Assembly (NCBI GenBank): GCA_016745075.1
Contig: JADGDD010000010.1
Coordinates: 110,145 to 174,144 of the forward strand
From: Planctomycetota bacterium
Lineage (GTDB): Bacteria; Planctomycetota; UBA11346
DNA length: 64,000 nt
Direction: 5' to 3'
Shown here: one piece after another, positions 1 through 8,401 of the stretch
How the letters are laid out: each line of letters starts with the position of its first letter
Numbering within the stretch: position 1 is the first letter of the stretch
Notes under the pieces: model-generated
What the model was told of the DNA's origin: nothing
The model's input: only the letters and a program-made list of their open reading frames with translations
The model's database searches: none
Translations under genes and position numbers: made by a program

Positions 1-127
1 TCTCTGGTAGTGGTGTAATCTGTTCTGTTAATTGGTCTGGTTTACGTGCCCAGATGGTTGCTGGGGTAAAGGCACTGTTGACTCGTTGCATAAATGCACT
101 GTTGGGAAGCACAACTTGGTAGCGCAT
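1..127 (-). CDS. 5' part of an unrecognised gene, cut by the window edge
   Basis: A reading frame of 42 codons begins with ATG at 127 and runs out of the window on the minus strand. It begins MRYQVVLPNSAF and continues as a soluble, unremarkable sequence. Its start codon shares one base with the stop of the AraC-type regulator (TGATG), so it is probably translationally coupled to that gene and part of the same operon. Too little is visible to assign a family or function. Confidence 0.5.
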   Translation of the reverse strand, partial: MRYQVVLPNSAFMQRVNSAFTPATIWARKPDQLTEQITPLPE

Positions 128-954
128 CAGTGTTCTCTCGTTTTATAGCGTAAAATGCGTTGATAGGCGCGTGGGGTCATGCCAACGTGTTGTTTAAATT
201 GTCTGGTAAAAATTGATGTTTCTGCATAGCCCAATTCTGCTGCAACGGCTTGTACTTGTTTACTTTGCAGCAAAAACCGTGCTCGTTCAATTTTTTTGCA
301 AATACGAAATATCGTTGGCGATACGCCCATGTGTTCATGAAAGCGTTTGTTGAATGTGGAATAGGCTATGCCAACTTTTTCGGCAACATCGTGCATACGT
401 AATGGTTTATCGAGAGAGCTGGCCAGTATGGTGCGGGCACGTTGTAGACGGCTTTCACTGCTAATAGGCAAGTGGCGTTTTTCACGGCAGTGTTGAATAA
501 AATCTAAGCATTGAATCAGTAAGCGGCTTGGATCAACAGAAAGATCTCGCATGGCATTTATAAGCTCACACATAGAGTGTGGAATTGTATCTGTGTATGG
601 TGCATGCCAAGATTGTGTCTCAAGACGAATGAGGCCAGATTGGGTAATAGTGTCGACGATTTCTTGCTGAAGGGTGACATAACATTCAGCAAAATCTGGG
701 CTGCGTTCATGGGCATGAGGAACGCCATTTTGGTAGTGTTCAATACAACTGCCAGGCCCCACTATAAAATTATGTTCACCATAGCTATAACGTGCTTGTC
801 CACGAATAATATAATTCATACCGTAACTTTTGTTTTGCTCGGTTCGTTCTGGCGATGTTGTATTAAACCCTGCCATCATGCCACCAAGCTGGCCGAGTGG
901 CAGTAGTTGTCGGAAGTCGGTGTCGTTCAGTGGAAAAGGGTGGGGTTTAGACAT
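127..954 (-). CDS. AraC-family transcriptional regulator
   Basis: This is a DNA-binding regulator with an N-terminal effector or cupin-like domain (about residues 25-150) and a C-terminal pair of helix-turn-helix motifs (about 175-270). The C-terminus has the family layout: a first HTH around DVAEKVGIAYSTFNKRF and a second around VAAELGYAETSIFTRQFK, followed by GMTPRAYQR. I chose the ATG at 954, giving 275 residues. It overlaps the last 8 bases of panE, whereas earlier in-frame ATGs would overlap panE by up to 95 bases. Its ligand is unknown. The domain order is typical of regulators that sense a small molecule and act on neighbouring genes, so the partial gene downstream is a natural target. 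Confidence 0.85.
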   Translation of the reverse strand: MSKPHPFPLNDTDFRQLLPLGQLGGMMAGFNTTSPERTEQNKSYGMNYIIRGQARYSYGEHNFIVGPGSCIEHYQNGVPHAHERSPDFAECYVTLQQEIVDTITQSGLIRLETQSWHAPYTDTIPHSMCELINAMRDLSVDPSRLLIQCLDFIQHCREKRHLPISSESRLQRARTILASSLDKPLRMHDVAEKVGIAYSTFNKRFHEHMGVSPTIFRICKKIERARFLLQSKQVQAVAAELGYAETSIFTRQFKQHVGMTPRAYQRILRYKTREH

Positions 955-1882
955 GGGTTTGAGCTGAGTTGCCATAGAGAAAATGAAGTTGGGCATACAT
1001 GCTAGCAAGTGCTGGTGTTGAGAGTTTGGCTTGCTTGGCATAAGCGAGCGGTGCGCCTAAAATAGAGTCTATTTCTAAAGGGCGATTTTGATCTGCATCT
1101 ACTTTCATGCTGGTTGCGTAGGGTACCATTTTTTCAGTGTTGTGAATCATGGCATCGATCATTTTATCTGGAAGGATTCTGTTATCTGCTGCTGCGATAG
1201 TCTGTACTTCAGTCATGAGGATGCGCACGAGTTCAGCGCAGGATGGGTTTGCAAGGAGTGCATCTGTATGGGCATCGAGTAATACGGAGAGTGCATTAAA
1301 TGGCACATTCCATAAGAGTTTTTTCCAACGGGCTTGTAATAGATCTTCTGCTACCGTGACTTCTAGTTGTGCCGATTCGAGTGTGTGTTGTAGGTGGGAT
1401 AAAGCATCTGTGGTACCAGCAGCGGAACGGTCATCTAACCAGTGGCCGATGGTCATAAGGCCATAGTCGCTGTGGTGAATATGACCAGGTTGTATTTTTT
1501 GTGCGCAAATAAAACAGAGGCCACTCAAGAGAGGGTGGGAAATATATTGACGTATATGTTCTTCTTCGCCAATACCATTTTGTAATAATAAAACACTGCC
1601 GTTGTCTGTAAGAAGCGGAGCAATATGCGGAAAGATGTGTGCATTGGCTGTTGTTTTGCAAGCAATGATAAGAAGGTCACAAGCAGGCATGTGTGCCATG
1701 TGTGCATGAGCGTTTACCTGTGGCAGGCGCATGTCACCAGCGCAGGAATCAATAATAAGCCCATGTTCTACAACATGGGCGTAATCACTACGTATAAGAT
1801 AATGAAGTTCATGACCAGCGCACTGTAAACGTGCGCCATAATAACCGCCTATGGCTCCTGTTCCAATAACTCCAATACGCAT
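947..1882 (-). CDS. panE: 2-dehydropantoate 2-reductase (ketopantoate reductase)
   Basis: This enzyme reduces ketopantoate to pantoate with NADPH in the pantothenate/CoA pathway in the cytosol. The N-terminus has the Rossmann signature MRIGVIGTGAIGGYYGA. The C-terminal helical domain carries the family pattern around the catalytic lysine (RWKKLLWNVPFNALS) and the conserved glutamate segment (RPLEIDSILG). At 311 residues it has the usual length. Its 3' end overlaps the AraC-type gene by 8 bases. Other members of the ketopantoate reductase/ApbA family act on other 2-oxoacids, so the substrate is family inference. A CoaB-like gene lies much further along the window but is not linked to it. Confidence 0.88.
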   Translation of the reverse strand: MRIGVIGTGAIGGYYGARLQCAGHELHYLIRSDYAHVVEHGLIIDSCAGDMRLPQVNAHAHMAHMPACDLLIIACKTTANAHIFPHIAPLLTDNGSVLLLQNGIGEEEHIRQYISHPLLSGLCFICAQKIQPGHIHHSDYGLMTIGHWLDDRSAAGTTDALSHLQHTLESAQLEVTVAEDLLQARWKKLLWNVPFNALSVLLDAHTDALLANPSCAELVRILMTEVQTIAAADNRILPDKMIDAMIHNTEKMVPYATSMKVDADQNRPLEIDSILGAPLAYAKQAKLSTPALASMYAQLHFLYGNSAQTHV

Positions 1883-1900
1883 AGCTCGTAATATTAGCTT

Positions 1901-3106
1901 TTAGCGAGCGAGGCGAATCTCATCGATGAGAATAAGTGGTACGCCACGATATTCTTCTGAGACTTCGTGGCTGACAATTTGCACTTCACCTTTAACGATA
2001 ACACTGCGCCAGTGAAGGTCTTTCAGATTAATATCTGAATCTGCACGCACTTTAACAAAGGCTTCCATGCCGTGGTCGCCGGTAATAGCATAACTTGCGC
2101 CAATGCCAGCTTCGTCTACTGGTTCTAGCCAGCCTTTGACGGTGCCGTCCATACCAATCATATCATCATCGACGGTGCTGGTGGTTACGGCGGCTGTTGG
2201 GCTTGGTGTGACTGTTGTCTGTGGCTGTTGGGTTTGTTGTGTCACAACAGAAGTTGTTGTTTGGCTGGTTTGCTCTGTGGTGGTGCTTGGTGTAACAACA
2301 TCTGGACGTTTTGCCTCAGCTGCTTGTTGTGTTTCTGGTTTGACCAGAGCACTGCCGTTTTTAGTTTGGACAACGCGCGCAATAACATTGCGCAGGCGTT
2401 GGGCCAATAATTGGGTGCGCAAATGTGGATGGTTTTCAACAACTTCATTTAATTGGTCGGAGAGGCTTACCCAATCACGACGCATCGCTTCTTGTGGATC
2501 TTGTTGCATTGCTTCGTAATAGTCTTGATAGGTAGCTTTGGCTTTTTGCCATATGTTTTCAATAGGTAAAGCACGTGGGGTAAGTTGCTGTGTGCTGGTT
2601 GTTGAATTAATGCCGCCAGTGGCGGTCATATCTAAGACACTTTTGTAGACATAGGCTACCGCGTTTGGTGGGTAAATAGCATACCAATCGGCAACCATTT
2701 CGCCAGACCATTCAACCATTTCGCCAGCACGTACTTGGGTAACCATGTCGCTGCCAACGGTAGCATCGCGGCGGACATTGGCACCATCAACCATAATTTT
2801 AACAAGTTTTTTGCCGTTGCTGCTTGTTTCAGCGGTTTCCATAATGACACGTTTATGTATCCAAGCCGTGCCAGAGCGTGGGAACTGAATGCTGTACCAA
2901 CCGTCTTTGCCAGCAACAGGGCCAAAGACGTTCACTGTTTGGCCGCGTTTCATGGTAACAATAACATTGGCTTTTGTTGTTGGTCCGTAGCGCACATTAC
3001 CGTTCACACGCATGGCAACAGGGGTGCCGCTATTTTCAACTGCAACAAGAGCAGAAGAAAGCGTACAACAAATAAGGGCTACAACTGAAATACGAGCAAT
3101 GCTCAT
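1901..3106 (-). CDS. Secreted protein with two bacterial SH3 domains
   Basis: The ATG at 3106 follows a good ribosome-binding site (GAGGAGACC) and starts a cleavable signal peptide (MSIARISVVALICCTLSSALVAV). The protein has about 401 residues. Two SH3-type repeats follow, one near residues 25-85 (RVNGNVRYGPTTKANV) and one near 95-150 (GANVRRDATVGSDMVTQV). After them come a charged helical stretch and a Thr/Gln-rich linker. A final beta-rich domain of about 85 residues (GTVKGWLEPVDE to the end) may be an OB-like fold. Bacterial SH3 domains usually bind peptidoglycan or cell-wall peptides, so a periplasmic envelope role is likely. The exact function is not recognised. Confidence 0.75.
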   Translation of the reverse strand: MSIARISVVALICCTLSSALVAVENSGTPVAMRVNGNVRYGPTTKANVIVTMKRGQTVNVFGPVAGKDGWYSIQFPRSGTAWIHKRVIMETAETSSNGKKLVKIMVDGANVRRDATVGSDMVTQVRAGEMVEWSGEMVADWYAIYPPNAVAYVYKSVLDMTATGGINSTTSTQQLTPRALPIENIWQKAKATYQDYYEAMQQDPQEAMRRDWVSLSDQLNEVVENHPHLRTQLLAQRLRNVIARVVQTKNGSALVKPETQQAAEAKRPDVVTPSTTTEQTSQTTTSVVTQQTQQPQTTVTPSPTAAVTTSTVDDDMIGMDGTVKGWLEPVDEAGIGASYAITGDHGMEAFVKVRADSDINLKDLHWRSVIVKGEVQIVSHEVSEEYRGVPLILIDEIRLAR

Positions 3107-3371
3107 GATGGTCTCCTCAAACAAGTAGAGCCGCGCAACTCACCAATGAGTCACGCTAAGGACGAAACATGCTAACGAGCCATCCGGCGCATGCTAGCAG
3201 GAGAATTATTTGGAAAAAGGTGTTTCCTTGGGCGGGTGTGGCAATTGAATGAACAGTGCCGGTCTGTGTTGGCAGAGTTTTTATTGAGTGAGCTACAGTC
3301 TGAATGAAGCATCTTTTGCCTTGCCTCTGCCTCGACCTACGGAGAATCCGCAAACATAGAGGAGAAGTTGC

Positions 3372-4220
3372 ATGGTTCTAGATAGACTGCGCTGGGGCGG
3401 TGGACGCCGTGATCCAAAGAAGATTCCTGATGGTTTGTGGGTAAAGTGCCCAGCTTGTCAGAAAACGGTCTATCAGCGGCTTGTGGAAGAACAGTCAGAT
3501 ACCTGTCCAGAATGTGGGCATCATTTCCCTATGATAGCGCAGCGGCGTATCGCCTCATTGATTGATGATGGTACGTGGGAAGAATGGGATGCGGCTATAA
3601 CCAGCGCAAACCCGTTGGAATTTACGGACTCAAAACCGTATCCGAAGCGTATAGCGCAAGCAATTGATAAAACAGGACTTAACGAAGCTGTTGTTACTGG
3701 TGTTGGCAATATTAATGGTCAGCGCACAGGTCTTGGAGTGATGGACTTCCGTTTCAATGGCGGTTCTATGGGGTCTGCTGTTGGCGAGAAGTTAGCGCGG
3801 CAAGTCGAGCGTTCTACAGATGAGAACATCCCAGCTATTATTATTAGTGCTTCTGGTGGTGCCCGTATGCAAGAAGGCATCCTGTCGCTTATGCAAATGG
3901 CTAAAGTCAGTGGCGCACTTGCTCGCCATAGTGATGCGGGTTTGCCATATATCAGTATTCTTACGCGCCCAACCTTTGGTGGTGTAACCGCTAGTTTTGC
4001 GACCTTGGGTGATATTAACATTGCCGAGCCAAAAGCCTTAATCGGTTTTGCGGGGCCAACGGTTATTAAAACGACTATTAAACAGGATTTGCCAGAAGGG
4101 TTCCAGACAGCAGAGTTTTGTCTGGAGCATGGGCAGGTAGATCTCATTGTGCACCGCCAAGATATGAAACAAGAAGTGAGTAGGTTGCTCACATATTTAA
4201 CAGCGTCCCAAACAAAATGA
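3372..4220 (+). CDS. accD: Acetyl-CoA carboxylase carboxyltransferase subunit beta
   Basis: This is the beta subunit of the carboxyltransferase half of acetyl-CoA carboxylase, which transfers CO2 from carboxybiotin to acetyl-CoA to make malonyl-CoA for fatty acid synthesis. The N-terminal four-cysteine zinc ribbon is complete (C26, C29, C45, C48: CPACQ and CPECG). The crotonase-like core follows, with GGSMGSAVGEK and SGGARMQEG, the oxyanion-hole region. At 282 residues the length is normal. A good ribosome-binding site (GGAGAAG) precedes the ATG. The alpha subunit is not in this window. The gene diverges from the SH3 protein across about 265 bases. Confidence 0.96.
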   Translation: MVLDRLRWGGGRRDPKKIPDGLWVKCPACQKTVYQRLVEEQSDTCPECGHHFPMIAQRRIASLIDDGTWEEWDAAITSANPLEFTDSKPYPKRIAQAIDKTGLNEAVVTGVGNINGQRTGLGVMDFRFNGGSMGSAVGEKLARQVERSTDENIPAIIISASGGARMQEGILSLMQMAKVSGALARHSDAGLPYISILTRPTFGGVTASFATLGDINIAEPKALIGFAGPTVIKTTIKQDLPEGFQTAEFCLEHGQVDLIVHRQDMKQEVSRLLTYLTASQTK

Positions 4221-4299
4221 GGGCGTGAATGAATAGGCTGTAGCCGAGGCACAGTCTTAAAAGCACAGTCGTGAAGGCGGCTGAAGAAAAGGAACACTC

Positions 4300-5463
4300 A
4301 TGACTGCTATAGAAGGTCTCGTTGGTTTACGTCCACATGTTGATTGTGTAGAAACAGTGAGTGCTCCGCCCTACGATGTTATCAAGCCCGGAACTGAATT
4401 AGAAACGCTTTTGCGTAGTCGTGAAGAGAGCCTCTTTCATGTCACGCTTGGTGATACGCCAGTCGAATCATTACAAGAACTCATCAAGAATGAACGGTTG
4501 GTGACTGACGACGAACCTGCCTATTATGTCTATGAACAGTGTTATGGTACAGATGGTAGCCAACGTCGCCTTGGTGTTTTCGCTGCAACCGCGGTAACAG
4601 ATTACGCAGAGCAACAGGTTATTCGCCATGAAAAAACCTTTGATGACAAAGTGCAAGGCCGCATTAAACTTACCCGTGATACTGGCTACACATTTGGCCC
4701 AGTTTTTTTGCTGACGCGCGCATCTATTAGCAGCGTATTGGAAGAGGTCTTAGCAACAACAGAGCCACTCTACGCATTTACCACCGACCTCAATGGCATG
4801 ACTGATTTGCACGGCATAGCCAACCGTATTGTACGTGTTCCGCAAGACAGCGAATCAGGCAAGAAGTTACAAGAACTTGTTGGTACAGAGCCGCTCTACA
4901 TTGCCGACGGTCACCACCGTTATCATGCAGCACTGAAAAACGGCCAAACCCATGTCTTAAGCTATATTGTGGAAGACGCGCACATCCAAGCGTATAATCG
5001 TGTCATTACAGGTGAGCGTGAATTTGCAGCAATCAAAGATCAATTGCCATTAGAGCCTTGCGATAACTTTGTAACCCCAGAAAAACATTCTTTTTGTGTC
5101 TACACCGCCGAAGGTAGTTACATGCTGAAAGCACAAGAGGTGCCCAGTGATGTTGTTGGTCGCCTTGATTGTAGTATTTTAGAGCGAGAACTGTATCCAT
5201 CACTTGGTTTGAACCATAGCCACATTGTGAACCCAGCCCATTTTGATTATTATGCAGAGTCCGAACTGGATACGATGAAGGCCTGTGTTGATAGCGGCAC
5301 ATACAATATAGCGGTAGCCCTGCACCCAGTATCTATAGACGAACTGATGTCCGTCGCTGATGCCGGACTGAATAATAGCGATATTGTTATGCCAGAAAAA
5401 AGCACCTTCTTTGCGCCGAAAATATTATCTGGATTATTTGTCTACAAACATCGTATGAAGTAG
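4300..5463 (+). CDS. DUF1015 family protein
   Basis: A 387-residue protein that I recognise as DUF1015. Marks of the family are the N-terminal SAPPYDVIKPGTE segment, the phrase VIRHEKTFDDKVQGRIKL, and the histidine-rich motif IADGHHRYHAAL near residues 203-214, which looks like a catalytic or metal-binding site. The family is widespread in bacteria and is predicted to be a soluble, HPr-kinase-like or ATPase-like enzyme, but I know of no established reaction. AAAGGAAC serves as the ribosome-binding site. It follows accD in the same direction after about 80 bases and may be co-transcribed with it. Confidence 0.82.
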   Translation: MTAIEGLVGLRPHVDCVETVSAPPYDVIKPGTELETLLRSREESLFHVTLGDTPVESLQELIKNERLVTDDEPAYYVYEQCYGTDGSQRRLGVFAATAVTDYAEQQVIRHEKTFDDKVQGRIKLTRDTGYTFGPVFLLTRASISSVLEEVLATTEPLYAFTTDLNGMTDLHGIANRIVRVPQDSESGKKLQELVGTEPLYIADGHHRYHAALKNGQTHVLSYIVEDAHIQAYNRVITGEREFAAIKDQLPLEPCDNFVTPEKHSFCVYTAEGSYMLKAQEVPSDVVGRLDCSILERELYPSLGLNHSHIVNPAHFDYYAESELDTMKACVDSGTYNIAVALHPVSIDELMSVADAGLNNSDIVMPEKSTFFAPKILSGLFVYKHRMK

Positions 5464-5476
5464 GGAAGTAATAAAG

Positions 5477-5857
5477 GTGTTCACCTATCCAAAATGGTTG
5501 TCTAATTATATCTTTTGGCTAGGGCTTATCCAGATACTTTCATTAAATATGGGTGGATTTTTTTTGGTATTTTGGTCCAGTAAATTGGATAAGTCACAAG
5601 TCTATAAAGCAGGATTTATATATTATCTTCATTGGTTTGCGGTAATCGTTTCGTGTATAGTACTAATTATTTCATTTACACCACTTCGATCAGAATTCAG
5701 CATAAGTATTTTTTCTCAGGAATTTAGTAACCCGCCTATGTGGCTTTTAGTACTGATATCTGTTTTTGTCGGTACTGTATACGGTATCCCTTTATTGTAT
5801 TTCAAACGAATAGACGACCAACAAGCATTTAATGGTGAATCTTCATCGGCATTATAA
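5477..5857 (+). CDS. Small inner-membrane protein, family not recognised
   Basis: A 126-residue protein with three likely transmembrane helices, at about residues 11-31, 47-67 and 87-108, and a short charged C-terminus (RIDDQQAFNGE). I placed the start at the GTG at 5477, 13 bases after the DUF1015 stop, with AGGGAAG upstream. An internal ATG at residue 25 is possible but would break the first helix. The gene is visibly richer in A and T than its neighbours, which fits recent acquisition or weak selection. No domain or motif gives a function. Confidence 0.6.
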   Translation: MFTYPKWLSNYIFWLGLIQILSLNMGGFFLVFWSSKLDKSQVYKAGFIYYLHWFAVIVSCIVLIISFTPLRSEFSISIFSQEFSNPPMWLLVLISVFVGTVYGIPLLYFKRIDDQQAFNGESSSAL

Positions 5858-5893
5858 GACAACTAATTATAAATGAGTCTAGTTTGAGGTTAT

Positions 5894-6475
5894 TTATTCT
5901 GGAAGAATATGTTCAAATTCTTCGTCTAAACGATCATAACTAATGTCTTCAGCTATGATTTGTTCTAGCTCATCTTGGGACAGCATCCCATAGAAATTAA
6001 CGTCGTCTGTTTCGCAGAGCTGTCGTTCAGCAAGATCCGTCAAACGTTCTGCCCATGCCGTTGGCAGGTATGTACAAACTTGAAGGGCATAATTGCGAAT
6101 AAGATAGCTTGCTTCAGCAAACGATTCTCTGGCAACTAAATAGGTGCTGGCCATTTCATCTAGCATCATTCGGTAGAGAAAGCTTGCAAAGTCGGGTGCG
6201 TAGAGCACAGCTACTTCATCTTCTTCTGGACAAAAAGCAACTGGCGCAGGAGCGTTGCTATCTATATGAGGCGCAAAGCACCAGCAATCATGATTAAGCG
6301 TTTGAGCAAACGGTATAAATCCATCAATAGAACGTTTATCAAAGGTCCAGTTTTCCATTTGTTCTGGTGTAAGCCACAGCATATCTGTAAATTGGATATG
6401 CATTTCGTTATGCGGGTCGCAACAGCCGTCTTCATGTAGGCGAAAAAAGCTATGTGGTAACGAAAATGCGGTCAT
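5894..6475 (-). CDS. SMI1/KNR4 (SUKH)-like protein coupled to the topoisomerase genes
   Basis: A 193-residue cytosolic protein. The central part resembles the SUKH/SMI1-KNR4 fold: a WCFAPHI strand, a segment with PVAFCPEEDEVAVLYAPDF, then FASFLYRMMLDEM. This is the family's usual pattern of substrate-pocket strands followed by a 'DFxxFL' helix. A helical acidic C-terminus follows. Bacterial SUKH proteins include immunity proteins against nuclease toxins and housekeeping adaptors. Its ATG overlaps the parC-like stop by four bases (ATGA), which argues for co-translation with the topoisomerase rather than for a toxin-immunity role, and no toxin gene is beside it. The family call is tentative. 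Confidence 0.5.
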   Translation of the reverse strand: MTAFSLPHSFFRLHEDGCCDPHNEMHIQFTDMLWLTPEQMENWTFDKRSIDGFIPFAQTLNHDCWCFAPHIDSNAPAPVAFCPEEDEVAVLYAPDFASFLYRMMLDEMASTYLVARESFAEASYLIRNYALQVCTYLPTAWAERLTDLAERQLCETDDVNFYGMLSQDELEQIIAEDISYDRLDEEFEHILPE

Positions 6476-8376
6476 TTAAGAACTTTAATCTTCGCTACTG
6501 GTTTAGGTGCAAGACGTTTGCCACGAATACCTGCGCCGCCAATTTCAATGTCATCGGTAACGGCTGTCTGTTCTTTTACTTTTTGTCGAGCAGCAGGAAC
6601 AAAGGAGAGGTGGAGCTGAGGGCTTTGGTCACCTTCAAGAAGATAATCTATTTTGCCGAGTTTATCTTTGATCAGTTCGTATTCACGGTTTCGTGTATAT
6701 TTCAGGAGATGGAATTTCTTGGCAAAGACATTTTTCTTTTTGTCACGGTAGATACAGGTAAAGGCTGCACCTTTTTCTTCATCAAAGAGTTGGCAATAAA
6801 TAATTTTACCAGGAATGATTTGTTTCTCAGAGGGAGAAATAATACGGTAACCACCATCCGCACAAACAATGAGGATGCGATCAAACTCAGAAACGGTCAT
6901 CTGATATTTATCACCACGAATAGCGGTGCCAATAAATCCAGTTTTCGCGTCATAGCTTATTTTTAAACTAGCACGAGCAACAGCTTTTACGTTGATCTCT
7001 TCGAATGCTTCAATTTTAGTTCGGCGTGGATAGAGGTCTGCGTATTTTTTAAGTAACCCTTTGATGTAGGTAATGGTGGTTGCGCGCATGCGTTTGAGTT
7101 TGCGATCAATTTCTTCGATAGCAGCAATGATATCGTCGATATCTTTGCGGTTCTTATCGATGTCATATTTTGAAATACGACGAATGCGAATTTCAAGTAA
7201 GCGTTTAATGTCTTCATCAACCATATCGCGTACGAAGAGATGTTTAAATGCCATCATACCATCATAAACTTCAGTATTTACAGCTTCTTCAGTGGTCGCT
7301 TCTTCTATGCGTTTGTAGACGCGGTTTTCGATGAAAATTTGTTCCAAGGTGAGCCAGTGACGTTTGTTTTCGAGCTGACCACGTTCCCATTCGAGTTCAG
7401 CTTGTAGAGTGCCACGCAGTTGTTCTGTTAGCAGTCGCAATATTTCAGCAACGGTCATTTCACAAGGTTTGTCATCTTTAATAACCACAATATTTGTGTT
7501 GACTGAAACTTCACAATCTGTGTAGGCATAGAGTTGAGGAATGACTTCGTCTGCATAGACACCACGAGATAAAGTTAGTTCAATTTCAACGGTATCAGTC
7601 GTAAAGTCATCAATGCCGGTGATCTTAACTTTGCCTTTTCCGATAGCTGATTCGATAGAGGCGATTAGGCTTTCGGTGGTGGTGGTAAATGGGACTTCTC
7701 GAATAACGACTTTTTTATCGCCAACCGCTTCTATCAGCGCACGCACCCGAACTTTACCACGGCCATCTTCATAGCCAGAAACATCCATGATACCACCCTG
7801 TTGAAAATCTGGGTAGAGCATGATTGGTTCTTTACGAAGCAGAGCAATTTGTGCTTCGAGGAGTTCAATAAAGTTATGTGGTAGGACTTTGGTAGACATA
7901 CCAACGGCAATGCCTTCAACACCAAGCATAAGCGCAACTGGGAGTTTAGCTGGTAGATAAACGGGTTCTTCTTTTCTGCCATCGTAGGATGGTTGATAAT
8001 CGGTAAGATGTTTATTAAAGAGTGTTTCGCGTGCTAGTGGTGTAAGTCGACACTCAATATAACGAGCTGCCGCAGCTCTGTGGCCAGTGATGATGTTACC
8101 GAAATTTCCTTGTCGTTCGATGAAATATTCTTTATTGGCAAGAACGACTAAGGCGTCGCCAATGGAGGCGTCACCGTGTGGATGTAATTTCATTGTTTCG
8201 CCAATAATATTGGCGACTTTATGAAATTTACCGTCATCTGAATTATGAAGGGTGGCTAAAATACGACGCTGTACAGGTTTGCAGCCGTCTCGAATATCTG
8301 GTATGGCCCTATCCATGATTACATAGGAGGCGTATTCCAGAAAGTTTTGTTCCATTAACGGTTCAAGTTGGGTCAT
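6472..8376 (-). CDS. parC: Type II DNA topoisomerase subunit A (ParC/GyrA-like, short C-terminus)
   Basis: This is the DNA cleavage and rejoining subunit of a type IIA topoisomerase. It has the winged-helix catalytic core, including RAIPDIRDGCKPVQRRIL, KLHPHGDASIGDAL and the active-site tyrosine Y106 in AAAARYIECRLTPLA. The coiled-coil and gate region follows to about residue 470. At 634 residues it is well short of typical GyrA (about 800-900) and ParC (about 750), and the C-terminal beta-pinwheel is reduced to a short segment. It pairs with the B subunit 25 bases upstream. Whether it decatenates like topoisomerase IV or has another balance of activities cannot be told from sequence. I use parC because of the truncated pinwheel. 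Confidence 0.82.
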   Translation of the reverse strand: MTQLEPLMEQNFLEYASYVIMDRAIPDIRDGCKPVQRRILATLHNSDDGKFHKVANIIGETMKLHPHGDASIGDALVVLANKEYFIERQGNFGNIITGHRAAAARYIECRLTPLARETLFNKHLTDYQPSYDGRKEEPVYLPAKLPVALMLGVEGIAVGMSTKVLPHNFIELLEAQIALLRKEPIMLYPDFQQGGIMDVSGYEDGRGKVRVRALIEAVGDKKVVIREVPFTTTTESLIASIESAIGKGKVKITGIDDFTTDTVEIELTLSRGVYADEVIPQLYAYTDCEVSVNTNIVVIKDDKPCEMTVAEILRLLTEQLRGTLQAELEWERGQLENKRHWLTLEQIFIENRVYKRIEEATTEEAVNTEVYDGMMAFKHLFVRDMVDEDIKRLLEIRIRRISKYDIDKNRKDIDDIIAAIEEIDRKLKRMRATTITYIKGLLKKYADLYPRRTKIEAFEEINVKAVARASLKISYDAKTGFIGTAIRGDKYQMTVSEFDRILIVCADGGYRIISPSEKQIIPGKIIYCQLFDEEKGAAFTCIYRDKKKNVFAKKFHLLKYTRNREYELIKDKLGKIDYLLEGDQSPQLHLSFVPAARQKVKEQTAVTDDIEIGGAGIRGKRLAPKPVAKIKVLK

Positions 8377-8401
8377 GTGCTATCCTGTTTGCGGCCTCTA
8401 G

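Noticed and set aside
3156..3353. 65-codon minus-strand frame with a hydrophobic end
   Set aside because: It lies in the divergent promoter region between the SH3 protein and accD, has no ribosome-binding site, and its Arg/Gln-rich start looks random.
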